Shown here piece by piece: positions 12,501-24,500 of a stretch of 64,000 bases of DNA (position 1 is the stretch's first letter; every line of letters begins with the position of its first letter). The DNA comes from Euptelea pleiosperma (Eukaryota > Streptophyta > Magnoliopsida > Ranunculales > Eupteleaceae). A program made the translations under genes and the position numbers. The notes under the pieces were generated by a model. It was not told where the DNA came from, searched no databases, and saw nothing but the letters and a program-made list of their open reading frames with translations. Location: the NCBI GenBank assembly GCA_035048495.1, contig CM068548.1, positions 4,474,714-4,538,713 of the forward strand, read 5' to 3'.

Positions 12501-15500
12501 TTTCCTTCTTTGTGTGTCTTTCAAGACCTGGACACGAGGAGGACGTTTGGTATTGGATGTGATGCAGATGGTTTATACCCTTTTGGATGGACATCCTATT
12601 GAGCCCACAGCACTGCAGTCTCGTAGTGGTAGTATTCGGCTCAGGATAGTTTATTTTACGTTGGCATGCACGCCTTGGACATGTCTCTTTTCAGTACTTA
12701 AAACTCTTATTTCCTGTTTTATTTACTTTGTTTGTATGGCTGAGCTGCATTGTGAGACTTGTGAGCTTCTTAAACACCATCATTCATCTTATCCTTCAAG
12801 GGGTAATCGTAATTTACTTCCTTTTGATATTGTGCATTCTGATGTGTGGGGCCTTAATCCTGTTACTGCTTCCCTTGGCTTTCATTATTTTGTTAGTTTT
12901 GTTGATGATCATACCAGGTGTACTAGATCTATACCATTGCATATCTCATTAATCGCATGCCTTCACACACGTTGCACTTTAAGGCTTTGTTTGGTAGCAT
13001 GTCTTCAAACCGAAAACATGCATCTTGAAGGTCCACGTCTTCAAGGTGCATACCTTTAAAGGTCAAGACCAACATTTGGTTCTACACGACCATGTGAGAC
13101 CCACATAAGAACAAATGTTGATAGATCACATGGGCCCAACAGAAGAACAAAAATTGATAGTTCGTGTGAGCCGCACATAGTAACTAGAGTTGATAAATCA
13201 TGTGGGCCCCACATAAGAACAGAAGTTGATAGATCATATGTGGGTCCCAAATAATAGAGGGGCATTGATAGATCATACATGTGCTATATTTCAAGTGGGC
13301 CACACATAAGGTGGGCTAAGCCCATTGGGAGTAGAGAGTGAACCTTCAAAGTACATGCGTCTTCGAAGACACAAGGGGGGAGGTAAACCTTCGGAGGTTC
13401 ACTTTCGCACGTCTTCAAGCTCCACTGTGTCTTCGAAGGTGCGCGCTTTGGTCTGACTCAAACACTTGTCATCAATCAAGACGCACACCTTTAGCCAAGA
13501 CGCATGTCCAAGGTGCGCTCCTTAAACCAAATTGCTCTTTGTTTTTAGTTCCTACTCATGTCCTTGGGTGTGTTTGCGTTGTGCATATTCTGGGCCCCAA
13601 CCGTACCAAGTTAAATCCCAAGGCACCTAAGTGCATCTTTCTTGGGTATTCTTCCTCCCACAAAGGGTACAAGTGTTATCATCCCTTGTCTTGTCTGAGA
13701 AGAAGTTTGTCTCCATGGATGCCACTTTTCGTGAGGATACTCTCTTCTTCCCCCTACCTCTCTTCAGGAGGGGAGTAGTAGTAAAGAGAGGCATTTTTTT
13801 CTCTTCCAGTGTTCCTCTTCCCTCTATTCCTCCAACACCCACTCTCCTTGTTGAGGTGACTGACCGACCTACTACGGAGATTGATAGTAGTTCTGGTGGA
13901 GCTTAAAGGGAGCTTAAAGTCTACAACCGAGGAAGAAAAACTACAGTTGATCCATGTCCAGTTGTACCATCCTTGGATCCAGGTAATACCTTATCCTCTA
14001 AGCCTACTGTTCCAATTTCCATTGCTTCCTGCTACTGATGCTTGTGCTTCTGAGTTCGATCTCCTTATTGCTCTTAGAGAGGGTACAAGGAGTTGTACAC
14101 TTGTACTCAACACCCTTTTAGTAACTTTGTCTCGACTCTCGTATGAGACCTTGTCTCCATCTTACAGGTCATTTGTTACTTCGCTATCTAACATTCCTAT
14201 ACCATCTAAGGGGTTGAAGCATCCTAAGTGGAAGGATGCAATGGTTGAAGAGATGACAGCCTCAGAAAAAATAATACTTGGGAACTGGTTGACTTACCTA
14301 GAGAGAAGAAACCAGTGGGGTGCAAATTGGTGTACACTGTAAAGTACGAGGCAGATGGATTTGTAAAAAAGTAAAAGGCAAGATTGGTAGCCAAAGGATA
14401 CTCTTAGACATATGGCATCGACTACGTGAAAACATTTGCGCCAATTGCTAAAATGAACTCCATAAGGATGCTAATATCTCTTGTTGCTAACCAGTTGTGG
14501 CCTTTACATCAGCTTGATGTGAAGAATGCATTTCTTCATGGAAATCTGCAAGAAGTGTACATGGTTCCTCCTCCAGGCTTCATACCAACAAGAGATGGTG
14601 GAAAAGTGTGTAAACTGAAGAAGTCCCTATATGGGCTAAAACAGTCTCCCAGAGCATGGTTCAAAAGGTTCACCCAGGCAATGAAGAATCTGGGCTACAC
14701 CCAAAGCCAAGCTGACCATACTCTGTTTGTTAGACATCATGGGAAAAGCAGTACTGCTCTCGTTGTCTATGTGGATGACATCACTGTGATGGGCAATGAT
14801 GTTGAAGAAGTTGCAAAACTAAAGAGACATCTAGCTGGCGAGTTTGAGACAAAGGATCTGAGAACCCTACAATACTTTCTAGGTATAGAGATTGCAAGAT
14901 CAAGTCAAGGGATCTTCATCTCTCAAAGAAAGTATGTCATTGATATACTAAAGGATTCTGGAAAATTAGGGGTTAGGCCTGTGGACACCCCTATAGAACA
15001 TAATCATAAGTTGGGTGAGGCAAGTGGTGAGTTACTGAAGACGTTGAGAGCTTTCAAAGGTTAGTCGGGAAGTTGATATATCTCTCTTTGACCAAACCAA
15101 ATATTGCATATGCAGTCAGCGTGATCAGCCAGTATATGCACTCATTTAGAAACATCCACTTGGAGGCAGCACGTAGGATTTTGGGGTATCTCAAATACTC
15201 TCCTAGTAGGGGACTTCTCTTCAAGAAAAATGGTCACATGAGAGTGGAGTCATACACTGATGCAGATTGGGCAGGTGCCAAGGATGACAAAAGATCCACT
15301 TCAGGATATTGCATATTTGTTGGGGACAATCGTGACATGAAGAAGCAACATGTGATTGCTCGATCCAGTGTTGACGCTGAGTTTCGAGCTATGGCTCACA
15401 GCTTGTGCGAGATGTTGTGGTCAAGTGGTTGTGGTTGAAGATCTTAATAGCTGAACTACGATTCCCTGTTACTGGCTCAGTGAGCCTGTGTTGTGATAAC

Positions 15501-18500
15501 AAGGCAGCAATCGATATTGCTCATAATCCAGTTCAGCAGAAAAGCACATTGAAGTGGACAAACACTTTGTAAGAGAAAAGATTGTTTCTTGGGAAGTCTG
15601 TACTCCTTTTGTGAAGACTGAAGAGTAGGTAGCGAATGTATTCACTAAAGGAGTTCCCATTCATTAGCTACACAAGTTTCTCAACAGTTGGGCATGATAG
15701 ATATCTACGCACCACCTTGAGGGGGAGTGTTATCAGAGTAGTCTGTTATTTGTAGTATGCTATCATGGTAGTCTTGTAAATGCCCCTTATGTTGTAGGAG
15801 TATACTTGTCCATATAATGTTTTTTTCATATATATTAGAGTTTGGAGTCATGTAACATGCACATGCTCTCATTTTCCTCTCTTCTCTCTCTTCTCCTCCT
15901 TCCCTATTTCAAACCCTAATCAAACTCTAGATTCAACTATTTTTATTGATGATATTCCTCTATATATGGATATCAACCTTACAAAAAATCAGCCCATCCC
16001 AACATTCTAACCTTATGAAAAGTGGACTACAAGTTGAAATATTCTAAGTCATCCATTTTTACCTTTAACTCCACATTTGATAGGGTTAGAAGTTTCAGAC
16101 AGTGCTGATTTTTTTTTGTGAAGATGAGATCTCCCATCGTAAGGAGATCATCCTAACCAAAAATCAGCCCCTAGTCTGCATATGGGCCCCACGACCATGT
16201 GTCATTTTATAAGTCAAAAAAGCATAAGTAACTTTATCCCAGCATGTGTGTGCGTGTGTGTATCAGCCCTTAACTCATCTCCGTGTTGGCCCCATAAGGA
16301 ATGTTATTTTGTGTCATTTTTTGGCGTGTCAAAACAACGAGATCCATATATAGACAGGTATTTGTAACTTACATGAAATAAATTATGTATAATATATGGT
16401 CAGGCCAGGATTGACCTCACCATCAATGAGCCAACACAATTCGGTCTTGTTAACATTTTCGACGTGGAATTTTCAGCTCAACCCAACAGGCCTCTAAGCT
16501 TAGCCCAATCACTATCTAAGACCAGGCTGGTCTAACCAAACCATATTGGCTAGGCCCATAGTTGGCAATTCAGCGCATATGATTCTTAAAAGAAATAAAT
16601 ATAATATATATGGGCTGGGATATAATGACTTGTGCTAATCTTACTAATATGATGACTAATGGATGTGGGGCCCACATGCCGTTGAGTTAAGGGCTAATTT
16701 TTTGTGATGATATTCTTCTCAACATGGATATCAACCTTACGAAAAATCAACCCATTCCAACATTTGTAGTATTATGAAAAGTGGATTGCAAGTTAAGGCC
16801 TCTAGGTAGTGGCCTGCATGATTCTCTTCTTTTATTATCTCAGTTGTTGAGATTTTGGAGTATCTGGGTTCTTTAGTAAATTTAAATGGTTTGGAAACAA
16901 AATAATAGTTGGGTTCTTAGTTGTTCAAGTGTTTTCAACAGATTGTATATCTTCTCTGGACATAGATTCAATATCTCCAAAAATGTGGATGTGTACAACT
17001 TCCTCTCCACTTCCATCCAACTATGTGTGGTCAGTGGTGGCTTGCTTCAACCCCAAGGCCTCCAACTCCATACCCAAGCTTGCCATACCAGATCCTCCCA
17101 ACATCCTGAATCTGCATAGACTTGTTTTAAAAGTATATAAACCTTGATGAGTATGGGTGGTGTTAGCCCACACCAGGACTTACTGCTCTTGTTATAAATT
17201 TGCAGTGACAGTTCGTTTTGTTTGTTAGCGTTAATTATGTGATTCTTATTTATTCATTCGTCGTCTGTTCCTTTCATAACATGATTAGCTAGTGAATTGA
17301 GCTATGGCAACATCTAACCATGGCTTATTCCAGCCTTGACCAGGCCAATGTAAGTAGGAGAACTGGAAAGCAGCCAAGTCTCATGACATTTACAATCAAG
17401 GTCATTGCCTCATTTTCTGACTGCAGTTTCCTCGGTGCTGAAACTGGATCGACTTGCTGAGACCAATATGATTCTCGGTTAAATCATTATGAGTAGATAC
17501 TAAAAAATTACTTTCAAATCTTGTAAATGTTAAACGTTCAAAATTTCAAGGTCCTATAAATCTTTCAAACTATGAATTATTTATATCACATGCCGTGATG
17601 GCATATATGAGAGCAGCTAATTCCATTCAAGCAGGCACAGAGAAATGCATGAAATACTTGAGCAATAAAAGTAACGACAGGGCATACATAAATGTTGCTA
17701 CTATATGCATACAAAGATTGTTACAATAATAAGAAACAACACTTAAAAGAACATTGAGTTTGCATATTCTCAATAAGCACTTTCTTTCTTTCATTCTATG
17801 GGACCCATGCTCTCCTATGCACACATCAGAAATGATAATTGACTAGAGCTTAGCTCCAGAAAACCACGAACCCATGCACTTTGATAAACAGTACACACAA
17901 CGCCAGTTTAGTTGGGTGGTGGATGTGTACTCCTCCCTTTGTGGGAGGTCACTGGTTCAAGACTCCCCAGTGTTCAAAGTGCCATGGGGTGAGGTCTCCC
18001 CATTATCCAGTGGGTACTTACCAACTCGTCCCGTGGTCCTCGACCACTCTTGCCTATCAGTATTGTTATGAAAAGCCCATTTCAGTTACAGCGACAGTTA
18101 GTATTAGATTTGGAATGTTATCTTGACACTAAATCTGGCCGATAAAAGTAAGGAAGCTTTTTAACAGCTTGACGAATCGTTACACAGTAACAGATGGAAC
18201 ATCATAAGGCATTAACAAAAACTAAATAAATGGCATTTGTTGAAGAAATATAGAAAATGTAACTGGAAAAAAGTTTCACTAGTCCATACTTGGTATCCTA
18301 ATAAAGTTGCATGGATTTTAAATAATAGTTCATTTAGTTAAACCCATGCAACATGCTCAGGCCAAGCAAAATGAAATTTGACCCAGCAAACCAGACATAA
18401 ATTATTTTAGCTTAGAAGGAATCCAACTACATACCCTAATATCCCGAGTTCCATGTGGACTGCTAGCAATCTTTGGTCGGAACGCATTTGGATTACGCTC

Positions 18501-21500
18501 TAAAGTAGCCTCAACAGCTTCTTGCCTAGCAGCCTCATTCTCAACATTATTATAACAATTTGCACAGTTACACCCATCACAGTAAATTCCCGAAGCAAAG
18601 CACTCACAATACCTGATCATGAATTGCGAATATTAGCTTAGCAAGATTTAGCAAAAGTAATGCAGTGTATACTATTAACATCTATACTAATATAAAGCGA
18701 AGAGCCCTTCCTGACAGTTATCCGAAGCCAGAATTTCTGTTCCCAAGTATAACCCCATGTTTTTAAGAAAACTACATACATAACCATGTGATTTTCAGTT
18801 ACATTTCTATGTAACAATGACACTGACATGTGTGTTGGTGTCCGACACAGATACGAGGTGTTTGATACGGCACCATTAAGAAGCCAACATGCAGACACGT
18901 CGATATGCATATATAATAATATAATATTTTAGTTAATGTAAGTTTTAAAGTTGTGTTAGTAAAATAAGGAAATAAATATATGAAAAGTAAAGGAAACATT
19001 TCTATGAACTTTTGGAGCTATGCAATAATATAATAAGTATCAGTCGGTTTGTAAGAGGGAAGACTATCAAACAACTACAGTTATGTTTAAAACTTAACGA
19101 AGTACTATGGAGGATGGAACATACCAACTATCCTTTAGAAATAATTTTTAATAAATAATCTTTAAAATGAAGGTTAACACTGCCTTATGTGTTATGATGT
19201 GTGTCAGGACGTGTCAATACACGTGTCCATGTTTCAATGCATCTAGCACGACAAAAACCCAAAAAGTGTCATGTCCTTGTTACAATGGTTACATTACAAA
19301 TTTAAAGTTCGTTCACTAAAGAGAAGAGATAAACGTGGAGTGCTCCCTAATTTTCTCTTTCTAAAAACTGAATTGGCATCTTTTTAGATATGCCTTCTTC
19401 TTTGCATTGAAAATATTTAGAAACTTGTTAGATTTCATAGTATTAGGGTTTGAGAAAGGGGAGAGATGGAGAGAATGAGAGTTAGAGTCGAACTAGGTTG
19501 TTCAGCCTCCTATATATGTGTCCCACTTAAGTGGGTGTAACTAAGAAGCTTTAGTTACACCCACCTATCACAACCACACACATTACATAGAGAAACTCTA
19601 ACACTCCCCCTCAAACTGGAGCGTACATATCAAACATGCTCAGCTTGGTACACAAAGTAGAAAAAGATGAACGAGGTAAGGCCTTCGTCAACATATCACC
19701 CAATTGATTTGCGGAACTGATATATGGTGTGGTGTTTCGTTTGCTCAAGACCATGTCACGGATGAAGTGACAATCAACTTCGATATGCTTGGTTCTCTCA
19801 TGGAAGACTGGGTTGCTGGCAATGTAACTGGCTGCTTGATTGTCACAGTACATTGGCATAGGAGAAGGAACCACAAACCCCATTTCTTTAAGTAAGGACT
19901 AAACACACACCATCTCACATGCCGTGTGTGCCATAGCTCTGTACTTTGCTTCGACACTGGAACGAGCAACAACACTTTGCTTCTTACTACGCCAAGTAAT
20001 AAGATTCCCACAAACAAACGTACAATAGCCTGAGGTAGAGCGACGATCAGTGCGACTACCAGCCCAATCAGCATTAAAGAATCCAGTAACAGTCACAGAC
20101 TTGGATGGGCGATACAACAATCCATTTCCAGGAGAACCATCCTTATGGGGCAGTCATGGGGCATGCATAAACTAACTAACCACCCCAACAGAAAATGCGA
20201 TGTCTGGACGCATAACCGTAAGATAGATAAGTTTCCCAACCAATCGACGATACCGACCAAGATCCCCATAAACCTCCCCATGTTCAGCATCAAGCTTAAC
20301 CGTGGGATCCATAAGTGTGTCAATTGGTTTTGAACCAAGGGTACCAATCTCCGAGAGAAGATCTAGCACATACTTGCACTGTGAAAGTGTGATGCCTGGC
20401 TTGGACCGAGCAACTTCAATGCCCAAAAAATACCAGAGGAGCCCAAGTCCTTGGTATGAAACTGTTGTGACAAATAGGTTTTCAGATTAGAGATGCCTCT
20501 AGAATCACTGCCAATGATGATGATATCATCCACATATACGATCAAACAAATAACCCCAGAAGACGATGTTTTGACAAACACGAAGTGATCAGACACGGGC
20601 GAATGAACCCATAATGCAATACAACCGAACTGAATTTATCAAACCAGGCATGCGGTGATTGTTTCAGTCCATAAATCGCGTTTTTGAGGCGGCAAACTAA
20701 TGAGGGTTGTCCGGAATGTATATATCCAGGTGGTTGCTCCACATACACCTCCTCCTGTAAGTCACCATGTAAGAAGGCATTCTTGATGTCCAACTGGTAC
20801 AGTGGTCAATCACAGCATACGGCAACTGAAATAAGAACTCGAACAGAGTTTAAACAAGCAACCAGGGAGAAGGTCTCCAAATAATCCACACCAAACGTCT
20901 GAGAATAGCCCTTAGCAACCAAGTGCGCCTTAATGGGCTCAACTGTACCATCAGGAAGATATTTGATGGTAAACACCCAACGACAGGCAACAGTCTTCTT
21001 TCCCGGAGGGAGAAGAGCAAGAACACAAGTATCATTCATGCGAAGGGCAGCCATCTCCTCATCTATAGCAAGTTTCCAACCAGGGGGCATGAGTGCCTGC
21101 ATATAAGTGCTACGGAAAGAAACAGTAGACAAAGACAAGGCAAAACTCCGATAGGTAGGATATACACGGTGCAGAGATACAAAATCAGCAATGGGATGAT
21201 GAGTGCAAGCACTAGTACCTTTCCACAAGGCAATAGGTATATCAACATCAGATGGTGTAGCAAGAACCTCAGGTGAAGCAGGAGATTAGTCAGAGGCAGA
21301 AGGAGCAACAGACATACTTGGCCCATACGGAACAACCGCACGCGATGTAGTGCGTACATAAACACTTGGTAGTGCTGAAACAGTGGCATCTCTTGAAATA
21401 ATAGGCATAGGGACAGGAGTAGTAGAGGGAGAAATAAGCTCCCCCTGACGAAGAAACACAAGATCAGTGTCGTATGACGTACCAAGATCCGAAAAGAATG

Positions 21501-24500
21501 GAGTAGACTCAAAAAATGTGACATCGGCACTGACATAGTAACGACGAGACGTAGGACAATAACACCTATATGCTTTTTGAGTATGAGAGTAACCCAGAAA
21601 GATACATTTAACAGACCGGGGATCAAGTTTGTTGTGACCTGGACCAAGGACATGAACAAAGGACATACATCCAAAAACACGAGGAGGAACACTAAACGGG
21701 GAGACATCAGGATATAACAAGGAGAAAGGAGAAGCCCCAGCCAAAACAGAAGATGGCATACGATTAATGAGGTGACATGCAGTGACAACATCACCCAAAT
21801 ATGGCTTTGGTACATGCGTATGAAACACAAGTGTCCGAACAATATCCAACAGATTTCAATGCTTACGCTCCGCAACACCATTTTGTTGGGAGGTATGAGC
21901 ACACGATGTCTAATGGATAATGCCATGGTCAGCACAAAATGTCTGAATAGAAGATTACATGTATTTCCAAAGCGTTATCAGACCGGATAATCTTGATCGG
22001 CTTACCAAATTGAACTGAGATCTCGTGATAGAAGGTGAACAAAGCACGAGGCAATTCAAAGCGATCCTTTAATAAAAACAACCATGTCACACGAAAGTAA
22101 TCATCCACAAAAGTCACAAAATAGTGAAAACCAGATAAACTTTTTATTCGAGACAGACCCCAAATATCAGTGTGAACTACATCAAATGGACTAGATTAAC
22201 GACTATCAATGCGACTAGGAAAAGAACTACGGTGATGCTTGCCTAATTGACAAGCTTCACAATCTAAAACAGATGCAAGACTCAAGTGAGGGACAACTCG
22301 ACGCAAATTAGACAAAGACGGATGACCTAAACGAAAATGCCACTGAAGAGGGGTCACGGAGGCGCTTAACACAGAAGCAGGAGGACCAGTAGCCAAGTAA
22401 TATAAGTCGTCTTTTTCATATCCCGAACCAATCACCTTCTTCATCTTGAGGTCTTAAAAAACACAAGAAATAGGAGAGAAAGTCACAAAGCATTGTAAAG
22501 ATTTTGTAAGTTGACTAACCGAAAGCAAATTAAAGGGAAACTCAAGAACAAATAAAGTGGAGGCTAAAGAAACAGATGGAGTAGGGTGAATATTTCCCTT
22601 CCCCAAAACTCGAAAAGTGAAGCCATCAGCCAACACAATATGAGACCGAATAGACTGGAAATCAGAGAAGATGGAGGAAATACCAGACATATGAGCACTC
22701 GCCCCTAAATCAATAACCCAGGAGGAAGGAGACTTGGCTGCCAGACACACAGAGTTACATGTATTAGCTATGGTGGCGGTAGGTGACATAAAAGAGCTGG
22801 CTGTCAAAGACTGTAGCTGCTGAAGAATCTGGCCGAGCTGTGCAGAATACTCAAACGAGGAATCACCAGTGGGAGCCGGAGGAGGCTCAAAAGATGGAAA
22901 AGAGGACTCGTCAGAGACCCGATTAGCCCACGCAGGCTTGCCCCACTTGTCCCAACAAAACTGATCTCTATGACCCGAAACACCACAGTAAAAACACTTC
23001 ATATCACCACGGTCACCACCGAGACCACGACCACCACGCCCTCCACAAGTAACACGGCCACGTCCCCCCCGGCCATGAGAGAACTCAGGAGGACCACTAG
23101 AGACCAATGTTGAGGATTCCTTGGGAGAAGGAATCACATGTCCAATAGAACCACGTTGAAGGCGAGAAAAGGCATTGGCCGATGTAGGGAGGGACTCACG
23201 AGCCAAAATCTGACCCTTAAGAGCACCGTATTCAGGGTTCAGATTTGACAAAAACAAGGCTACCTGAAATTCTTCACGTTGACGTTTCTGCTTATCCAGA
23301 TCTGTAGTCAACGGCTGATACTGCTGAAGTTCCTCCCACATACCGAGGAGAGAACTATAATACTCACTGAGTGATTTATCGCCATGTTTCATGGTGAACA
23401 TAGCATACATACGCGAAACGTTGCTCTCCTGAGAATACATCTCACGAACTGCGTCCCATATCTCCTTGGCTGTAAGAAGATAAATAACGTTGGAGGAAAC
23501 AGAGAGCTCCATACTATTCCACAACCAAGTCATAAACAACGAATTTCCACACTGCCAATTTTCATACAGTTTATCATCTTCTTTGGGAGGATCCTTGGTT
23601 AAATACTTCAATTTTTTCTTGGCCGTCAGGAAAACTTTAACGAAGTGAGACCAGGGAAGATAGTTGGTGCCATTTAATTTTACAGACGTAATCTGAGCAC
23701 CAATATTATCCCAAACAGGTGATCTGCCAGGACCAGTAGAAGAGCTTGAACCAATCATCAGAAACTTCAAAAATAAGTAACTTCACCACAGAAACTCAGA
23801 AAAATCTGAAATTTGGAACACACACTCCCAGTATGATCCTACAAGGGGCGGCAATCATAGAGGACCCTTCAGGGTTCCAGATTTTGAAAATTTTCAAAAC
23901 TCGTTTTTGTCTCAACTGGGCAAAATTTTCGATCGGAGCTCGAAGACTCAGAAAAATTTGAAACAAGATCAAAAGAACCCAAATAGGTCTATATGAGGTG
24001 CTCCAGGGGTAGAGAACGGTACCTGCTTCACGTTGAAGAGAAACAACAAAAGCCGAAAAACCTCTCCCAGAGAGAAAACTAGAAAAATTGCACCTGCGAT
24101 CTTCAATCACACATACGGAGTCCCTTCAATCTCCATACTAATAGAAACAAACTTCAAACGACGAATCCAGTAGGATTCGTTTGTACCAGAATAGATCTTT
24201 CTGTGAGACAAGTATAAAGGAAAAGAAGAAAAATAGATAAAGAGGAAGAGAAGAGGAAGAAAAAAATCAAATTCGCTCCGACACCATGTTAGATTTCATA
24301 GTATTAGGGTTTGAGAGAGGGAGAGAGATGGAGAGAATGAGAGTTGGAGTCGAACTAGGTTGTTCAGCCTCCTCTTGTTATTATATATGTGTCCCACTTA
24401 AGTGGGTGTAACTAAGAAGCTTTAATTACACCCACCTATCACAACCACACACCCACACTTTACATAGAGAAACTCTAACACAACTCATTAACTTCCAATG

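Larger units (their letters stand above)
12491..15940 (+). mobile_element. 5'-truncated Copia element with 3' LTR (plus)
   Basis: Plus strand, in order: a GAG-pre-integrase piece (12,525-12,810; HARLGH and [10 protein letters not shown]), an integrase core start ([13 protein letters not shown] near 12,900), a deletion, a foreign insert (12983-13540), the integrase C-terminal part (13,545-13,690; KCIFLGY), RT (14,240-15,060; [28 protein letters not shown] near 14,770) and RNase H (15,073-15,710). Then come a purine tract GAGGGGGAG ending 15727 and an LTR from 15728 (TGTTATC) to about 15,940. Gag, protease and the 5' LTR are missing, and several stops and shifts make it inactive. Confidence 0.85.
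19426..24480 (-). mobile_element. Near-complete Copia retrotransposon with both LTRs, in TCX intron 2
   Basis: 5' LTR 24287-24480 (194 bp) and 3' LTR 19426-19603 (178 bp) read TGTTAGAG...CTAACA on the minus strand. They are very similar, differing mainly by small indels. The primer-binding site follows the 5' LTR (24286-24276, TGGTGTCGGAGC, a variant of the initiator-Met type). The polypurine tract GAGGGGGAG precedes the 3' LTR. The flanking 5 bp are AAACT (19421-19425) and CAACT (24481-24485), a one-mismatch target duplication. The coding order is gag, protease, integrase, RT, RNase H, as in Ty1/Copia. It lies in the same orientation as the TCX gene. Confidence 0.92.

Noticed and set aside
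21063..21935. 290-codon minus-strand ORF rich in Leu/Val, like a membrane protein.
   Set aside because: It is the wrong-frame shadow of the Copia integrase region, which is read in another frame with clear motifs.
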